This document shows positions 21,214-31,225 of a stretch of DNA of 64,000 bases, piece by piece. The DNA is from Salisediminibacterium beveridgei. Lineage in GTDB: Bacteria > Bacillota > Bacilli > Bacillales > Salisediminibacteriaceae. Position numbers and translations under genes: made by a program. The notes beneath the pieces are model-generated. The model searched no databases. It had not been told where the DNA came from and was given only the letters and a program-made list of their open reading frames with translations. Location: positions 1,922,001-1,986,000 of the forward strand of contig NZ_CP012502.1 in assembly GCF_001721685.1 (NCBI RefSeq). The letters are read 5' to 3'. Each line of letters begins with the position of its first letter. Position 1 is the first letter of the stretch.

Positions 21214-21981
21214 TTATCTGCCAGATTTGAGTTGCTGCTGCAATTTAAAAACGGATTTGGAATGAATTTGCGATATTCTGGACGTCGACAAAGAGAGCGC
21301 TTCTCCAATTTCAGTTAATGTGAGCTCTTCATAATAAAACAGTGTGATCACCAATTGTTCCTTTTCATTCAATGTCTGAATCGCTTCAGCCAACTCGGCA
21401 TAATCTGACTGCTTACTTAATGATTCAGCAGGAGTCAATGATTGCTGATCAGCGATGGATGATGCATAGGTTTCGGTCTGATCGTCATCCTGAGTTGGCT
21501 CGTCAATGGACAAACGGTGTGAAAAATAGCTCTCATTCGAGGTGCGAATGACTTCATTCTCCGTCATTCCTGTTTCATCTGCAATTTCCATAGCAGTAAC
21601 GTTTCGCCCCAATTGCTGCTCAAGTGTTTCAGTTACCTGCTCTATCTTTTTCGCCTTATCCCTCAATGTTCTGGGCAGCCAGTCTTCCTGTCGCAGTCCA
21701 TCTATAATGGCACCTCTGACCCTGAAAGAAGCATAGGTATCAAATTTCAATTCTCTTTTGAGATCAAATTTTTCCAAAGCATCGTATAGCCCCATTAGTC
21801 CGTGACTCCTTAAATCATCATGTGAAACGTTTTTGGGGAGGTGAATACCGATTCGTTGGACGTGATAATCGACCAAAGGCATATACGCTTCAATCAAACG
21901 GTTTCCCGCAGAACGGTCCCGAGACGAAGTCCAGGATTTCCAATCCTTATCTAATTGAGCTGTGAATGACAACCGGGACAT
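21214..21981 (-). CDS. sigD: Flagellar RNA polymerase sigma factor SigD (FliA family)
   Basis: Sigma-28-type factor for late flagellar, chemotaxis and autolysin genes. The 255 residues show region 2 with HDDLRSHGLMGLYDALEKFD and FDTYASFRVRGAIIDGLRQEDW, region 3, and region 4 with the helix-turn-helix LTLTEIGEALSLSTSRISQIHS. The ATG follows GGAGGG. Far downstream in the 30 kb operon, as in B. subtilis, where position limits its expression. Confidence 0.96.
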   Translation of the reverse strand: MSRLSFTAQLDKDWKSWTSSRDRSAGNRLIEAYMPLVDYHVQRIGIHLPKNVSHDDLRSHGLMGLYDALEKFDLKRELKFDTYASFRVRGAIIDGLRQEDWLPRTLRDKAKKIEQVTETLEQQLGRNVTAMEIADETGMTENEVIRTSNESYFSHRLSIDEPTQDDDQTETYASSIADQQSLTPAESLSKQSDYAELAEAIQTLNEKEQLVITLFYYEELTLTEIGEALSLSTSRISQIHSKSVFKLQQQLKSGR

Positions 21982-21991
21982 TTGAACCCTC

Positions 21992-22330
21992 CTAATCGTT
22001 CAGCCTGGACTTTACGAACTCCGCAGCCTGCTTGTCAGTTTCTGCAGAGTATGATGTATCCTGACTATGCTCATCATGCGTTATTTCTTCCGTCTGATGA
22101 TTGTGCTTGTTTGTTTTTTTCATCGATCCGGATGAAGAAGGTCCAACATCCATGAATACTAAATCCCATATATATGCAAGGATAATACCAAAGAGAGCAC
22201 CAGGCAATAGTCCGATGCTCCCGCGAAAAATCGATGTCGGAATCGTATTTGACTGTAATGAAGCGATAAAAAGTATCAAAAAAGAAAATGATGAAGCGAC
22301 AATGACAGACTTCATGTAAAAAGATTTCAT
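21992..22330 (-). CDS. Small predicted membrane protein between cheD and sigD
   Basis: Unrecognised protein of 112 residues. Two hydrophobic segments are clear at about 8-26 (VIVASSFSFLILFIASL) and 37-58 (IGLLPGALFGIILAYIWDLVF), followed by a hydrophilic, His/Glu/Lys-rich cytoplasmic-looking tail ending AAEFVKSRLND. The ATG shares a base with the cheD stop (TGATG), so it is translated with cheD, and sigD follows ten bases later. No equivalent is present between cheD and sigD in B. subtilis. Its position suggests a motility or SigD-related membrane role, which is inference only. Confidence 0.75.
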   Translation of the reverse strand: MKSFYMKSVIVASSFSFLILFIASLQSNTIPTSIFRGSIGLLPGALFGIILAYIWDLVFMDVGPSSSGSMKKTNKHNHQTEEITHDEHSQDTSYSAETDKQAAEFVKSRLND

Positions 22331-22818
22331 CAGACTTTGATCACACCTTTATTCACAGTTCTGATTTCCAGTACAGAAGTTGCAGGATTAAATTCAATCG
22401 TTCTTCCGCTACCGCCACCTGTATCTTCATAGACAACAGGAACACGGAATTTCTTCAGCTGCTCCTTTACTGATTCGGCATTCCTCGGTCCGATACGCAT
22501 CGCCTCATTGGACGATGAAAAATTAAACATTTGCGCGCCTCCAGCCATTTTCGCTTTCAAACGCGGTTTCGTCGCACCGATTGCCACTACACGATCGATC
22601 AGGTCCTCCAATGCTGTATCTGCATATTTTGCCCGATTGAGTTTGTCGTTCCTGGCGTAAGATGAATCCGGAAGCATAACATGAGCCATACCGGCAACCT
22701 GTGCCCGTTCATCGTACAATATCACACCAACACAAGATCCCAACCCTGAGGTTCGGATGGTATCCGGTGATGTAACAACATTCAGATCAGCCATGCCAAC
22801 TTTAACAACATTACTCAT
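22330..22818 (-). CDS. cheD: Chemoreceptor glutamine deamidase CheD
   Basis: Deamidates receptor glutamines and binds CheC. The 162 residues contain the catalytic Cys in [14 protein letters not shown] and His in [12 protein letters not shown]. It overlaps cheC by eight bases, matching the known CheC-CheD partnership. AGGAG lies nine bases before the ATG. Confidence 0.96.
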   Translation of the reverse strand: MSNVVKVGMADLNVVTSPDTIRTSGLGSCVGVILYDERAQVAGMAHVMLPDSSYARNDKLNRAKYADTALEDLIDRVVAIGATKPRLKAKMAGGAQMFNFSSSNEAMRIGPRNAESVKEQLKKFRVPVVYEDTGGGSGRTIEFNPATSVLEIRTVNKGVIKV

Positions 22819-23452
22819 CAGGGTTAACTCCTAATGAACGAAAAATGATTCCCAGGGAATCCGGGTCCGGAAGTAAAAAGAAATGCCCTTTTGTCTGTAC
22901 CGAGTTATCCTCATCTTTTTCGTTAATTTCTGTATCAATCAGAATGGCATAGTCCCCGACTTTAGAGATCTCCACTAAGCCAAACGATAAGATCGCCATG
23001 GACATATCAATCGCAACGGCCGGTGGTGTGGGTTGTAAATTTAATTTTGTGAAATCTGACAGGGCAGATAAATACGATCCAGACAAAATATTTCCCACTT
23101 CATTCATCGCTGAAAGCGCCATTTCAGGTATGTCACTCGATGCAAAATCAACGGATGGATCCATAATCAATTGTTGAATCAATGACGAGGCTTCATCAGC
23201 CGGCAACATGAAAAACATACTGCCAGGAGCATCGCCATCAATTCTGAGAAAAACTGCGGCGACGACCGCTTCCTCACCACCAACTGATTCGCAGATGTCA
23301 TTGAATGGCACAACTCTGACTGATGGCACTTTCATATCGATTGTTTTTGAAAGCATCGCAGACAGTGACGTCGCTGCATTCCCTGCACCAATATTTCCAA
23401 TCTCCCTCAGAATATCCAGATGATCATTGGTTATGTGTTCATAATCGAACAT
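22811..23452 (-). CDS. cheC: CheY-P phosphatase CheC
   Basis: Chemotaxis adaptation phosphatase. The 213 residues carry both CXY-family phosphatase consensus sites, [19 protein letters not shown] near 15 and [18 protein letters not shown] near 115, so both active-site halves look intact. It is directly followed by cheD with overlap and directly preceded by cheW. Confidence 0.95.
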   Translation of the reverse strand: MFDYEHITNDHLDILREIGNIGAGNAATSLSAMLSKTIDMKVPSVRVVPFNDICESVGGEEAVVAAVFLRIDGDAPGSMFFMLPADEASSLIQQLIMDPSVDFASSDIPEMALSAMNEVGNILSGSYLSALSDFTKLNLQPTPPAVAIDMSMAILSFGLVEISKVGDYAILIDTEINEKDEDNSVQTKGHFFLLPDPDSLGIIFRSLGVNPDE

Positions 23453-23932
23453 TTAAGCATCCCTTTCCATTTCCTGAATATCTTCAAGCTCATCCGGGTT
23501 TAAAACCTTATCCAGATTCAGTAGAATTAACAGCCTTTTCTCGAGTTTTGCCACCCCTCGAATATATGCTGCTTCAAGACCTCCCACTACTTCAGGTGGG
23601 GGCTCGATTGCATCTTTTGGAATATCGATCACATCATTTGCAGAATCGACGACCAGACCTACATCCATCTCTCCTACTGTTACGATGATGACCCGGGTTG
23701 CTTCTGAATGATCAATTCCCTCAATATCAAAGCGTTTTCTGAGATCAATGATCGGCGTTACAACACCTCTTAGATTGATGACACCTTCAACAAAATCCGG
23801 TGTGCTTGGAACACGGGTAATATGAAGCACCCGCTCAATCGACCGAACTTGTTCAACTTCCACGCCATACTCTTCATCTTTCAACTGAAAGATGATCACT
23901 TTTACGTCCTGAGTCATTACTTCTTCAGACAT
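23453..23932 (-). CDS. cheW: Chemotaxis coupling protein CheW
   Basis: Scaffold linking receptors to CheA. The 159 residues form a two-lobed SH3-like CheW domain with EYGVEVEQVRSIER, the receptor-contact stretch GVINLRGVVTPIIDLRKRF and the C-terminal LLILLNLDKVL. It stops one base before the cheC start and follows cheA, giving the cheB-cheA-cheW-cheC-cheD order. Confidence 0.96.
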   Translation of the reverse strand: MSEEVMTQDVKVIIFQLKDEEYGVEVEQVRSIERVLHITRVPSTPDFVEGVINLRGVVTPIIDLRKRFDIEGIDHSEATRVIIVTVGEMDVGLVVDSANDVIDIPKDAIEPPPEVVGGLEAAYIRGVAKLEKRLLILLNLDKVLNPDELEDIQEMERDA

Positions 23933-23951
23933 ATTCTGTTCGCCTCCTCAT

Positions 23952-25988
23952 TTATTTGATTAGTGCGTTGCAATCCACGATCAGTGCCACTTGTCCATTT
24001 CCAAGAATTGTAGCACCTGAAATAGCAAAAACACTATTCAAGTAATTGCCCAATGATTTCAATACGATTTCCTGTTGACCGATGAACGAATTAACAACAA
24101 GTGCAGCCATCTTTTCACCTTTCCTTACGATGACGATCGAATAATAATCATCCTCGTCTTTTGTTACAGGAACCTCAAAGAAGTGTGTCAAATCAATCAA
24201 CGGAACAACACTGCCACGGAAGTCAATCACTTTCTGGTTATGTGCGGACATGATATCGTCTTTCTTTATGATTGCAGTTTCAATGATCGAGGAAAGGGGG
24301 ATTGCGTAAATCTCTTTTTGAACCTCCACGAGCATAACGGATATGATTGAAAGGGTTAGCGGCAATTGAATAGAGAAAGTGGTGCCCTGACCCGGTTTTG
24401 ATGTGACAGCTACATTTCCACCAAGAGATTCAATTTTGTTTTTTACCACATCCAAGCCCACTCCGCGACCCGACACGTCAGAAATTACATCAGTTGTACT
24501 CAGTCCACTTGAGAATAAGAGCTCATAAACTTGACGATCTGTCATACTGTGGGAGTTTTCTTCCGTCACAATACCGCTTTTGATTGCCTTTCGAAGAACT
24601 CCTTCACGATTAACCCCCGAGCCATCATCAGCAACTTCAATAAAGACGTGGTTTCCGCTATGATAGGCTTTGAGTGTAATATGACCTTCGTCGTTTTTGC
24701 CGGCTTGTTTCCGTTCTGCAGGCATTTCGATACCGTGATCGATCGAATTTCTCAGTAAATGAACAAGAGGATCGCCAATCTCATCAATCACCGTGCGATC
24801 GAGCTCCGTCTCAGCGCCGATAATCTCCAGTCGAATTTTTTTATTCAGGTCTTTAGCAAGCCCCCTCACCATTCGAGGGAATCTGTTAAACACTTGTTCC
24901 ACCGGTACCATTCGCATATTCAAAATAATATTTTGCAAATCACCTGAAATGCGGGACATATGTTCTACGGTTTCGGTTAATTCGGCACTCTTCATATCTT
25001 TGGAAATTTGTTCAAGACGACCACGGTCGATGACAAGTTCCTCGAACAAATTCATCAGACTATCGAGACGATCAATATTCACTCGTATCGTTTTATTGGA
25101 TGCCTGTGAAACCTTTTCATCTTTTTCGGGTTGCTTGACCTGAAGTTGATTCTCAGCTTCTTCTTTCACCTCAGCAGGTTGAATTTCCGGCGAATCACCT
25201 TGAGTATTAGCTGTTTCTTCATTGTCGATATCGGTTACGTTAATTTCGGTTATCTGAACATCCTCAATTTCTGATACCTTCATGACTCGAGATTTCACTT
25301 CTTCCGCTCCAGTCTTAGTAACCAGTGTCACATCGAACGATAGATCAAAATCCTCTTCTTCCAGTTTATCCACAGCTGGAAGCGATTTGATCACTTCTCC
25401 GACCTGTTCGAGTACTTCAAATACCATAAAGACTCTTGCTGCTTTGAGTATCACATCTTCTCGAAGCGAAATGCGGATCTGCATTGGTGTAAAGCCTTGT
25501 TCATGACTTTGTCGGATCACCGTATGTTCGAAATCGTCGTAGGATACTTCAGCAGCTTCAGAATCATTTAGGGGGGACAAGGAACCTGATGGTTCATTCG
25601 TCGTTTCTTCGCCATTTTCGATCTGTTCCAGTTTAGCTACAACTTCTGTCACATCTTTTTTACCTTCTCCACCATCTGCAATATCATTTACCATGTACTC
25701 CAAATCATCGACAGATTCAAAAACGACATCCATTAGTTTTGTTGTTGTTTCAATGTTTTCGTTTCGAATACCATCCAGTACATTTTCCATCTGATGAGTC
25801 AGACTGGCCAGGTCATCATAACCCATTGTAGCAGCCATCCCCTTCAGAGTATGAGCCGAACGGAATATTTCATTTACAATTTTAAGATCCTGCGGGTTTT
25901 TCTCCAAATCAAGCAGGTTGGTATTCATCGCTTGCAAGTGTTCAGTGCTTTCATCAATAAACATCTCTAAATACTGGTTCCGTTCCAT
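23952..25988 (-). CDS. cheA: Chemotaxis histidine kinase CheA
   Basis: Receptor-coupled kinase that phosphorylates CheY and CheB. The 678 residues include the P1 HPt domain with the phosphorylated His in RSAHTLKGMAA near 46, a P2 region near 165-245, an acidic linker, the P3 dimerisation helices with RLDSLMNLFEELVIDRGRL near 308, the P4 kinase domain with N box HLLRNSIDHGIE near 412 and G box VADDGSGVN, and the P5 CheW-like domain from about 545. All catalytic boxes are intact. Confidence 0.97.
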   Translation of the reverse strand: MERNQYLEMFIDESTEHLQAMNTNLLDLEKNPQDLKIVNEIFRSAHTLKGMAATMGYDDLASLTHQMENVLDGIRNENIETTTKLMDVVFESVDDLEYMVNDIADGGEGKKDVTEVVAKLEQIENGEETTNEPSGSLSPLNDSEAAEVSYDDFEHTVIRQSHEQGFTPMQIRISLREDVILKAARVFMVFEVLEQVGEVIKSLPAVDKLEEEDFDLSFDVTLVTKTGAEEVKSRVMKVSEIEDVQITEINVTDIDNEETANTQGDSPEIQPAEVKEEAENQLQVKQPEKDEKVSQASNKTIRVNIDRLDSLMNLFEELVIDRGRLEQISKDMKSAELTETVEHMSRISGDLQNIILNMRMVPVEQVFNRFPRMVRGLAKDLNKKIRLEIIGAETELDRTVIDEIGDPLVHLLRNSIDHGIEMPAERKQAGKNDEGHITLKAYHSGNHVFIEVADDGSGVNREGVLRKAIKSGIVTEENSHSMTDRQVYELLFSSGLSTTDVISDVSGRGVGLDVVKNKIESLGGNVAVTSKPGQGTTFSIQLPLTLSIISVMLVEVQKEIYAIPLSSIIETAIIKKDDIMSAHNQKVIDFRGSVVPLIDLTHFFEVPVTKDEDDYYSIVIVRKGEKMAALVVNSFIGQQEIVLKSLGNYLNSVFAISGATILGNGQVALIVDCNALIK

Positions 25989-26003
25989 ACAAACCCTCCT
26001 AAA

Positions 26004-27080
26004 TTAACAATGCTTCAGAATTTCTGAAGAAATATCGTTCAGATCTCTTACAGCGTCGACTATATTCGCTTCAAAAGCAGCCTTGGGCATGCCATACACA
26101 ACAGCCGTATTTTCAGATTCTGCAATCACTGTAGTATTATGGGCTTTTTTCAATCGAATAAGCCCTTCCTTACCATCTGCACCCATTCCCGTCATCACGA
26201 CTGCAATGACCCGTTCAGGGCAGATTTCAGCTAAAGACAACAGCATCGCATCTACTGATGGCCTGTGACCATTAACAAACGCTAATTGATCTAAATGAAT
26301 CCCGACTGAAGTCCCGATTCTCCTTACTTTTAAATGGTATCCTCCCGGCGCAATATAGGCAACCCCTTTTTGCAAAATATCACCATCTTCTGCTTCTTTT
26401 ACTGTAATTGCCGACAGGCTGTTCAATCGTTCGCTCAGCGAGCGCGTAAAACCTTTTGGCATATGCTGAACGATCATAATTGGATACGGAAAATCTGCTG
26501 GGAGCGTAGTCAATACACGTTGTAAAGCTTTGGGGCCTCCTGTTGACGTTCCAATCGCAACTATTGTCTTCGTCGTCGTTTGACTGGCAGAACTGATTTT
26601 ATTATTCTGGTGAAAAGCTGTTCTCTTAAACTGGTCCAGCCTTTTGACCGGTGCAATTTTCTTGAGTGGTGTTAATGTGTTCCTGGAAACCTGTCGGGCA
26701 TATAAGACTTTTTCAAACAGATTATCTTTCACCTTTTCAATATCGAGTGAAATGGCACCAGAAGGCTTTGCAATGAAATCAAATGCACCAAGCTCCATGG
26801 CCTTCATTGTTGTTTCTGCACCTTCTTTGGTCATACTGCTCACCATAATCACTGGTGTCTTTGTGGTATTCATGATTTCTTCAAGGGCTTCAATACCTGT
26901 CATCACTGGCATCTCGACATCCAGCGTGACAACGTCAGGTTGATGCTCTGCAATTTTATCCAATCCATCTTTGCCATTTCTGGCGGTAGCAACCACTGTA
27001 ATCTCCGGATGTTCATTCAGAATATCTGACAGCATCTTGCGCATAAATGCTGAATCGTCAACTACCACTGCTCGAATCAT
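26004..27080 (-). CDS. cheB: Chemoreceptor methylesterase/deamidase CheB
   Basis: Response-regulator methylesterase for adaptation. The 358 residues have a receiver domain with phospho-Asp in VVTLDVEMPVMTG near 55, a linker, and a catalytic domain with the nucleophile motif GTSTGGPKAL near 173, MIVQHMPKGFTRSL and the late VVMTGMGADGKEG. It follows flhG and precedes cheA. The matching methyltransferase cheR is not in the window; in B. subtilis it lies elsewhere. Confidence 0.96.
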   Translation of the reverse strand: MIRAVVVDDSAFMRKMLSDILNEHPEITVVATARNGKDGLDKIAEHQPDVVTLDVEMPVMTGIEALEEIMNTTKTPVIMVSSMTKEGAETTMKAMELGAFDFIAKPSGAISLDIEKVKDNLFEKVLYARQVSRNTLTPLKKIAPVKRLDQFKRTAFHQNNKISSASQTTTKTIVAIGTSTGGPKALQRVLTTLPADFPYPIMIVQHMPKGFTRSLSERLNSLSAITVKEAEDGDILQKGVAYIAPGGYHLKVRRIGTSVGIHLDQLAFVNGHRPSVDAMLLSLAEICPERVIAVVMTGMGADGKEGLIRLKKAHNTTVIAESENTAVVYGMPKAAFEANIVDAVRDLNDISSEILKHC

Positions 27081-27098
27081 TTTTGACTCCTCCCGCCT

Positions 27099-27974
27099 TT
27101 ATGATCCAGGACGTAAAAAACCTTTCAATCGCCCGATGAATGTAGGCTTCATTTCTGTTTCATCTTGAGTTACTCCAGCAATGAAAATATTGACAGTCTC
27201 GTTCATTGCTTTTGCTGGTTTCGAACCTGGGTTATGAAGAAGAAATGGCGTCTGTGCACGAACGGCCTTCCAAACTGCATTATCATCAGGAAAAATTGAC
27301 ATTAGTTCTATATTCTTCCCGAGAAATTTTTTTGTGACCTCCTTGACGTTTCCGGCAGTCCTCTCGCCATCTTTCACACTCCTCGAACGGTTGATAATTA
27401 ATGAAATCCTCAGCTGAGGTTCATGGTGATGAATGTACTTTACCATGGCATAAGCATCGGTAACCGATGTTGGTTCCGGTGTCGTCACAAGAAATACGCT
27501 GTGGGAAGAGAGCAGAAAATAAGCACTGTTACTATTCACACCTGCACCCATGTCCAGCAAAATGTAATCAAAAGCAGATTCAGCACTTTCGATTTGACGG
27601 TATAAATGATCCGCTTTCATATCATTCATTTGAAAAAGATCATTCAACCCGCTTCCTCCAGCTATGTATTGGATCCCTTCAGGGCCCTCTTCCATAATAG
27701 ACCAAATAGACATTTCCTCATTCATCATATCGACGATTGAATATGTTGACGATTGACCAAGAAGAATATCAATATTCGCCATTCCGATATCCATGTCTAT
27801 AATCAATACTTTCTTACCTTTTTTTTGCAGTCCAATTGAGAAATTCAGAGTGAAATTAGACTTCCCTACGCCACCCTTACCACTGACAACAGCAATGACA
27901 TCAGCCTGCTTGTTTGTGGAATGATTCATGTTTCCTGTCATTTTTTTGCGGAGTGCATCTGCCTGGTCGCGCAT
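27099..27974 (-). CDS. flhG: Flagellar number regulator FlhG (MinD-like ATPase, YlxH)
   Basis: MinD/ParA-type ATPase that works with FlhF to control flagellar number and placement. The 291 residues carry the deviant Walker A SGKGGVGKSNFTLNFSIG near 30 and the Walker B LLIIDMDIGMANID-type segment near 65, with an N-terminal DQADALRKKM helix that in homologues activates the FlhF GTPase. Start ATG 27974 has AAGGAG nine bases upstream; a TTG three codons earlier overlaps that site. Confidence 0.95.
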   Translation of the reverse strand: MRDQADALRKKMTGNMNHSTNKQADVIAVVSGKGGVGKSNFTLNFSIGLQKKGKKVLIIDMDIGMANIDILLGQSSTYSIVDMMNEEMSIWSIMEEGPEGIQYIAGGSGLNDLFQMNDMKADHLYRQIESAESAFDYILLDMGAGVNSNSAYFLLSSHSVFLVTTPEPTSVTDAYAMVKYIHHHEPQLRISLIINRSRSVKDGERTAGNVKEVTKKFLGKNIELMSIFPDDNAVWKAVRAQTPFLLHNPGSKPAKAMNETVNIFIAGVTQDETEMKPTFIGRLKGFLRPGS

Positions 27975-27979
27975 GACAT

Positions 27980-29140
27980 TCAACTCCTTGTAATCCAGCT
28001 GATGATCTTTTCACGGCTGGCTTCTTCGATATCATCCGGAACATTCTGACCAGTGGTAATATAGCTTGCACCTATCTGATGGTCCTTCATCGCATTAAAC
28101 ATAAAACCCACTGAGTCAGTCTCATCAAGTTTGGAGAATATCAGTTTATCAATCTTAATCAGATTAAACTGTTCAATAATGGTCAACATGTCACGATATT
28201 TTGCAGTCGCACTGAGCACAAGGTGCGTTTCCATCTGTTCATTGAAATCAATCAGCTGTTTCAATTGTTCCACATACAGGCTGTTTCGGAAATTACGTCC
28301 AGCCGAATCAATGATGATAAAGTCATAGTCATTAAATGTCTTCACAGCTTGTTGGAAATCATCGATTGAATAAGCCACCTCAACCGGCACATGCAGTAAC
28401 TTCGCATAGGTTTTCAGTTGCTCTATTGCAGCAATTCGAAACGTATCCGTCGTTATAAACGCAACTTTCTTTTTGTCCTTTAACACTGCATGTGCTGCGA
28501 TTTTAGCAACTGTTGTTGTTTTTCCAACCCCGGTTGGTCCTACGAGATTCAAGTATTTCTTTCGGTAATCAAAACCACCGAATGGGATATCAATCAGACT
28601 TTGCTCCAACTCATTCTTTATCCATTTGGTAATTTCACGTTCCGGCTGTGAATCTCCGTTTTCCTGATACCATCTTTTCAGTAATTTTTTCATGATCTCC
28701 AACCGGTAAAGATCAAGAATCTCCTGATCTTTCAAGAGATGATTCACTTCCGCCAGCTTGCCCGGATAGTCCTCTGTTCCACCGGAATTTTGCTGTGTGG
28801 ATGAGTATTGCATTGACTGAATCATTTTTTTCAATTCATCAATTTCTCCTGCTAATTTATGTGTATCCTGATTTACGGTTGATGACCTTTGCACAGGCGG
28901 TCTATGGTTGTCATGCTTTCTTTTTTGAAGAGAGCTACTCCCTCCTGCAGAGCCTGATGCTTTCTTCTGTTCAGGGTCAATTGCTGCAATCACTTCGACA
29001 TTTTTTCGTGTGAACAGTCCCAATATGCCACCTTTTTCAACCTTTTTAGAATTTAAAATGACTGCATCCTGTCCAAGCTCATCTTTGATTTTCACCATGG
29101 CATCTGAAATGGTTTTTGCTGTATATTTTTTCACTTTCAT
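27980..29140 (-). CDS. flhF: Flagellar SRP-family GTPase FlhF
   Basis: SRP-type GTPase recruiting early flagellar components to their site. The 386 residues have a basic N-terminal domain (MKVKKYTAKTISDAMVKIKDEL), a variable linker, and an NG domain with G1 [15 protein letters not shown] near 190, ITTDTFRIAAIEQL, and IIDSAGRN and SKLDETDSVG motifs. It overlaps flhA by four bases and is six bases from flhG. Confidence 0.96.
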   Translation of the reverse strand: MKVKKYTAKTISDAMVKIKDELGQDAVILNSKKVEKGGILGLFTRKNVEVIAAIDPEQKKASGSAGGSSSLQKRKHDNHRPPVQRSSTVNQDTHKLAGEIDELKKMIQSMQYSSTQQNSGGTEDYPGKLAEVNHLLKDQEILDLYRLEIMKKLLKRWYQENGDSQPEREITKWIKNELEQSLIDIPFGGFDYRKKYLNLVGPTGVGKTTTVAKIAAHAVLKDKKKVAFITTDTFRIAAIEQLKTYAKLLHVPVEVAYSIDDFQQAVKTFNDYDFIIIDSAGRNFRNSLYVEQLKQLIDFNEQMETHLVLSATAKYRDMLTIIEQFNLIKIDKLIFSKLDETDSVGFMFNAMKDHQIGASYITTGQNVPDDIEEASREKIISWITRS

Positions 29141-31185
29141 TGACTGTTCACCACCCCTACACTCTGAACCTCAATATGAGGCTCCAATTCATTATAAGAT
29201 AAAACCGGTACTTGAGGCATATAACGCTGTATCAAATGATGCACATACATTCTGACAGCAGGTGAACAGAGGATGACAGGCATGTGCCCTGTTTCCTGGA
29301 GCCTCTGCACTTCCATCATCGTATTCTCCACGATTTTTTGAGACATTTGCGGATCGATGTTGAGAAATGCACCTTGTTCTGTCTGCTGAACTGAATCGGC
29401 CAATATTTTCTCTACATCACCACCCATAGTGATGACGTATAGTGGTTCTCCTTCTTGGGCATATTGTTTCGTGATTTGCCGGGATAATGATTGCCTGACA
29501 TACTCTGTCATCAAATCTGTGTCCCGAGTCATTTGCGCATAATCTGCCAACGTCTCGAAGATAACAGGCAAGTTGCGAATTGATACTTTTTCCTTAAGGA
29601 GGTTCGCCAATACCTTTTGGATATCACCGACGCTCAAAGGATTCGGTGTTACTTCTTCAACGAGAGTCGGATACGTTTCACTGAGATGATCTACCAGTTG
29701 CTTCGTCTCCTGTCGCCCAATCAATTCATGCGCATGCCGTTTGATCACTTCGGTTAAGTGAGTCGATACGACAGACGGAGGATCAACAACTGTATATCCG
29801 GAAAGCTCGGCCTGCTCTTTGAGATCCTCTGAAATCCACTGAGCAGGAAGACCAAATGCCGGTTCAACTGTTTCAATGCCCTGAATATTCTCATCTTCAA
29901 CACCTGGGCTCATAGCCATAAAGTGATCCAGTAATAATTCACCTTTCGCAACTTCATTCCCTTTTATCTTGATTGAGTATTCGTTCGGTTGCAGCTGGAT
30001 ATTGTCTCTAATCCGAATAACAGGCACGATCATTCCCATTTCAATGGCCAGTTGCCTGCGGATCATGACCACCCGATCCAACAGATCTCCGCCCTGATTT
30101 GCATCAGCAAGTGGAATTAAACCATAACCGAACTCGAATTCAATTGGATCTACCTGCAGAAGATTGACAACACTCTCCGGAGATTTTGGATCCTCATCTC
30201 CGGGTTGCTCTTTTTCTTCTTCAGCTTCCTCTTCAAGAATTGAATCCCGTTTATTCGTGCGTTCGAGGAAGAAGCCGCCGATTGCTAATAACATTGCGAT
30301 GGTAAATGTTACTGATCCCGTTATGGGTGTAAATACTCCAAGGGAAAAAATCGTCCCTCCTGCCACATACAGCATTTTTGGATATGCCAGGAGCTGTTTT
30401 GTAATATCATGACCCAGATTCCCTTCTGAGGCAGCCCGGGTAACAACAATACCTGTGGCAGTCGAAATCAGTAAGGCTGGAATCTGAGAAACAAGACCGT
30501 CACCTACAGTCAGCAAGGTATATTTGTTTGCTGCTTCAGCCAATGGCAGACCTTCCTGCACCATCCCAATAACAAGTCCGAAGATGATATTAATGATCAC
30601 GATGACGATCCCTGCGATCGCATCACCTTTAACAAATTTACTTGCACCATCCATTGAACCGTAGAAATCTGCTTCCTGTTCAATCTTCTGCCTTCGTTCC
30701 TTCGCTTCGATATCAGATATCATTCCAGCATTCAAATCCGCATCGATACTCATTTGTTTACCCGGCATCGCATCAAGGGTGAACCTTGCACCCACTTCAG
30801 ATACTCGTTCAGCACCTTTCGTGATCACGATAAATTGAATAACAACCAGAATTACAAATACGACAAAACCGACCAGCGCATTTCCTCCGACAACAAAATC
30901 ACCAAATGTTTCGATGACGTTACCTGCATCCCCTTGATTTCCCAGGATCGCACGTGTTGTCGAAACATTCAGTCCAAGGCGAAACAACGTCACTAAAAGG
31001 AGTAACGTTGGAAAAATGGAAAATTGCAGCGGTTCTCTCGTATTCATGGAAACGAGAATAATCAACAGCGCAATGGATATATTGATGATAATCAAAAAGT
31101 CAATAATCCCTGTCGGAAGTGGAATGATAAGCATAATGACAATTAAGATTACGCCTAACAGTATACTGAAATCTTTAATGGGCAT
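29137..31185 (-). CDS. flhA: Flagellar export gate protein FlhA
   Basis: Largest membrane protein of the flagellar type III export gate. The 682 residues begin with eight predicted membrane helices over about 1-320, contain the FHIPEP-region equivalent KFVKGDAIAGIVI and ADLNAGMISDIEAKERR, and end with the cytosolic nonameric-ring domain that docks chaperones. AGGAG precedes the ATG at nine bases. Located between flhB and flhF. Confidence 0.97.
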   Translation of the reverse strand: MPIKDFSILLGVILIVIMLIIPLPTGIIDFLIIINISIALLIILVSMNTREPLQFSIFPTLLLLVTLFRLGLNVSTTRAILGNQGDAGNVIETFGDFVVGGNALVGFVVFVILVVIQFIVITKGAERVSEVGARFTLDAMPGKQMSIDADLNAGMISDIEAKERRQKIEQEADFYGSMDGASKFVKGDAIAGIVIVIINIIFGLVIGMVQEGLPLAEAANKYTLLTVGDGLVSQIPALLISTATGIVVTRAASEGNLGHDITKQLLAYPKMLYVAGGTIFSLGVFTPITGSVTFTIAMLLAIGGFFLERTNKRDSILEEEAEEEKEQPGDEDPKSPESVVNLLQVDPIEFEFGYGLIPLADANQGGDLLDRVVMIRRQLAIEMGMIVPVIRIRDNIQLQPNEYSIKIKGNEVAKGELLLDHFMAMSPGVEDENIQGIETVEPAFGLPAQWISEDLKEQAELSGYTVVDPPSVVSTHLTEVIKRHAHELIGRQETKQLVDHLSETYPTLVEEVTPNPLSVGDIQKVLANLLKEKVSIRNLPVIFETLADYAQMTRDTDLMTEYVRQSLSRQITKQYAQEGEPLYVITMGGDVEKILADSVQQTEQGAFLNIDPQMSQKIVENTMMEVQRLQETGHMPVILCSPAVRMYVHHLIQRYMPQVPVLSYNELEPHIEVQSVGVVNSQ

Positions 31186-31225
31186 TCTGCTTCTCTCCTA
31201 ACTGACAACTTGTTACCTGGAATTC

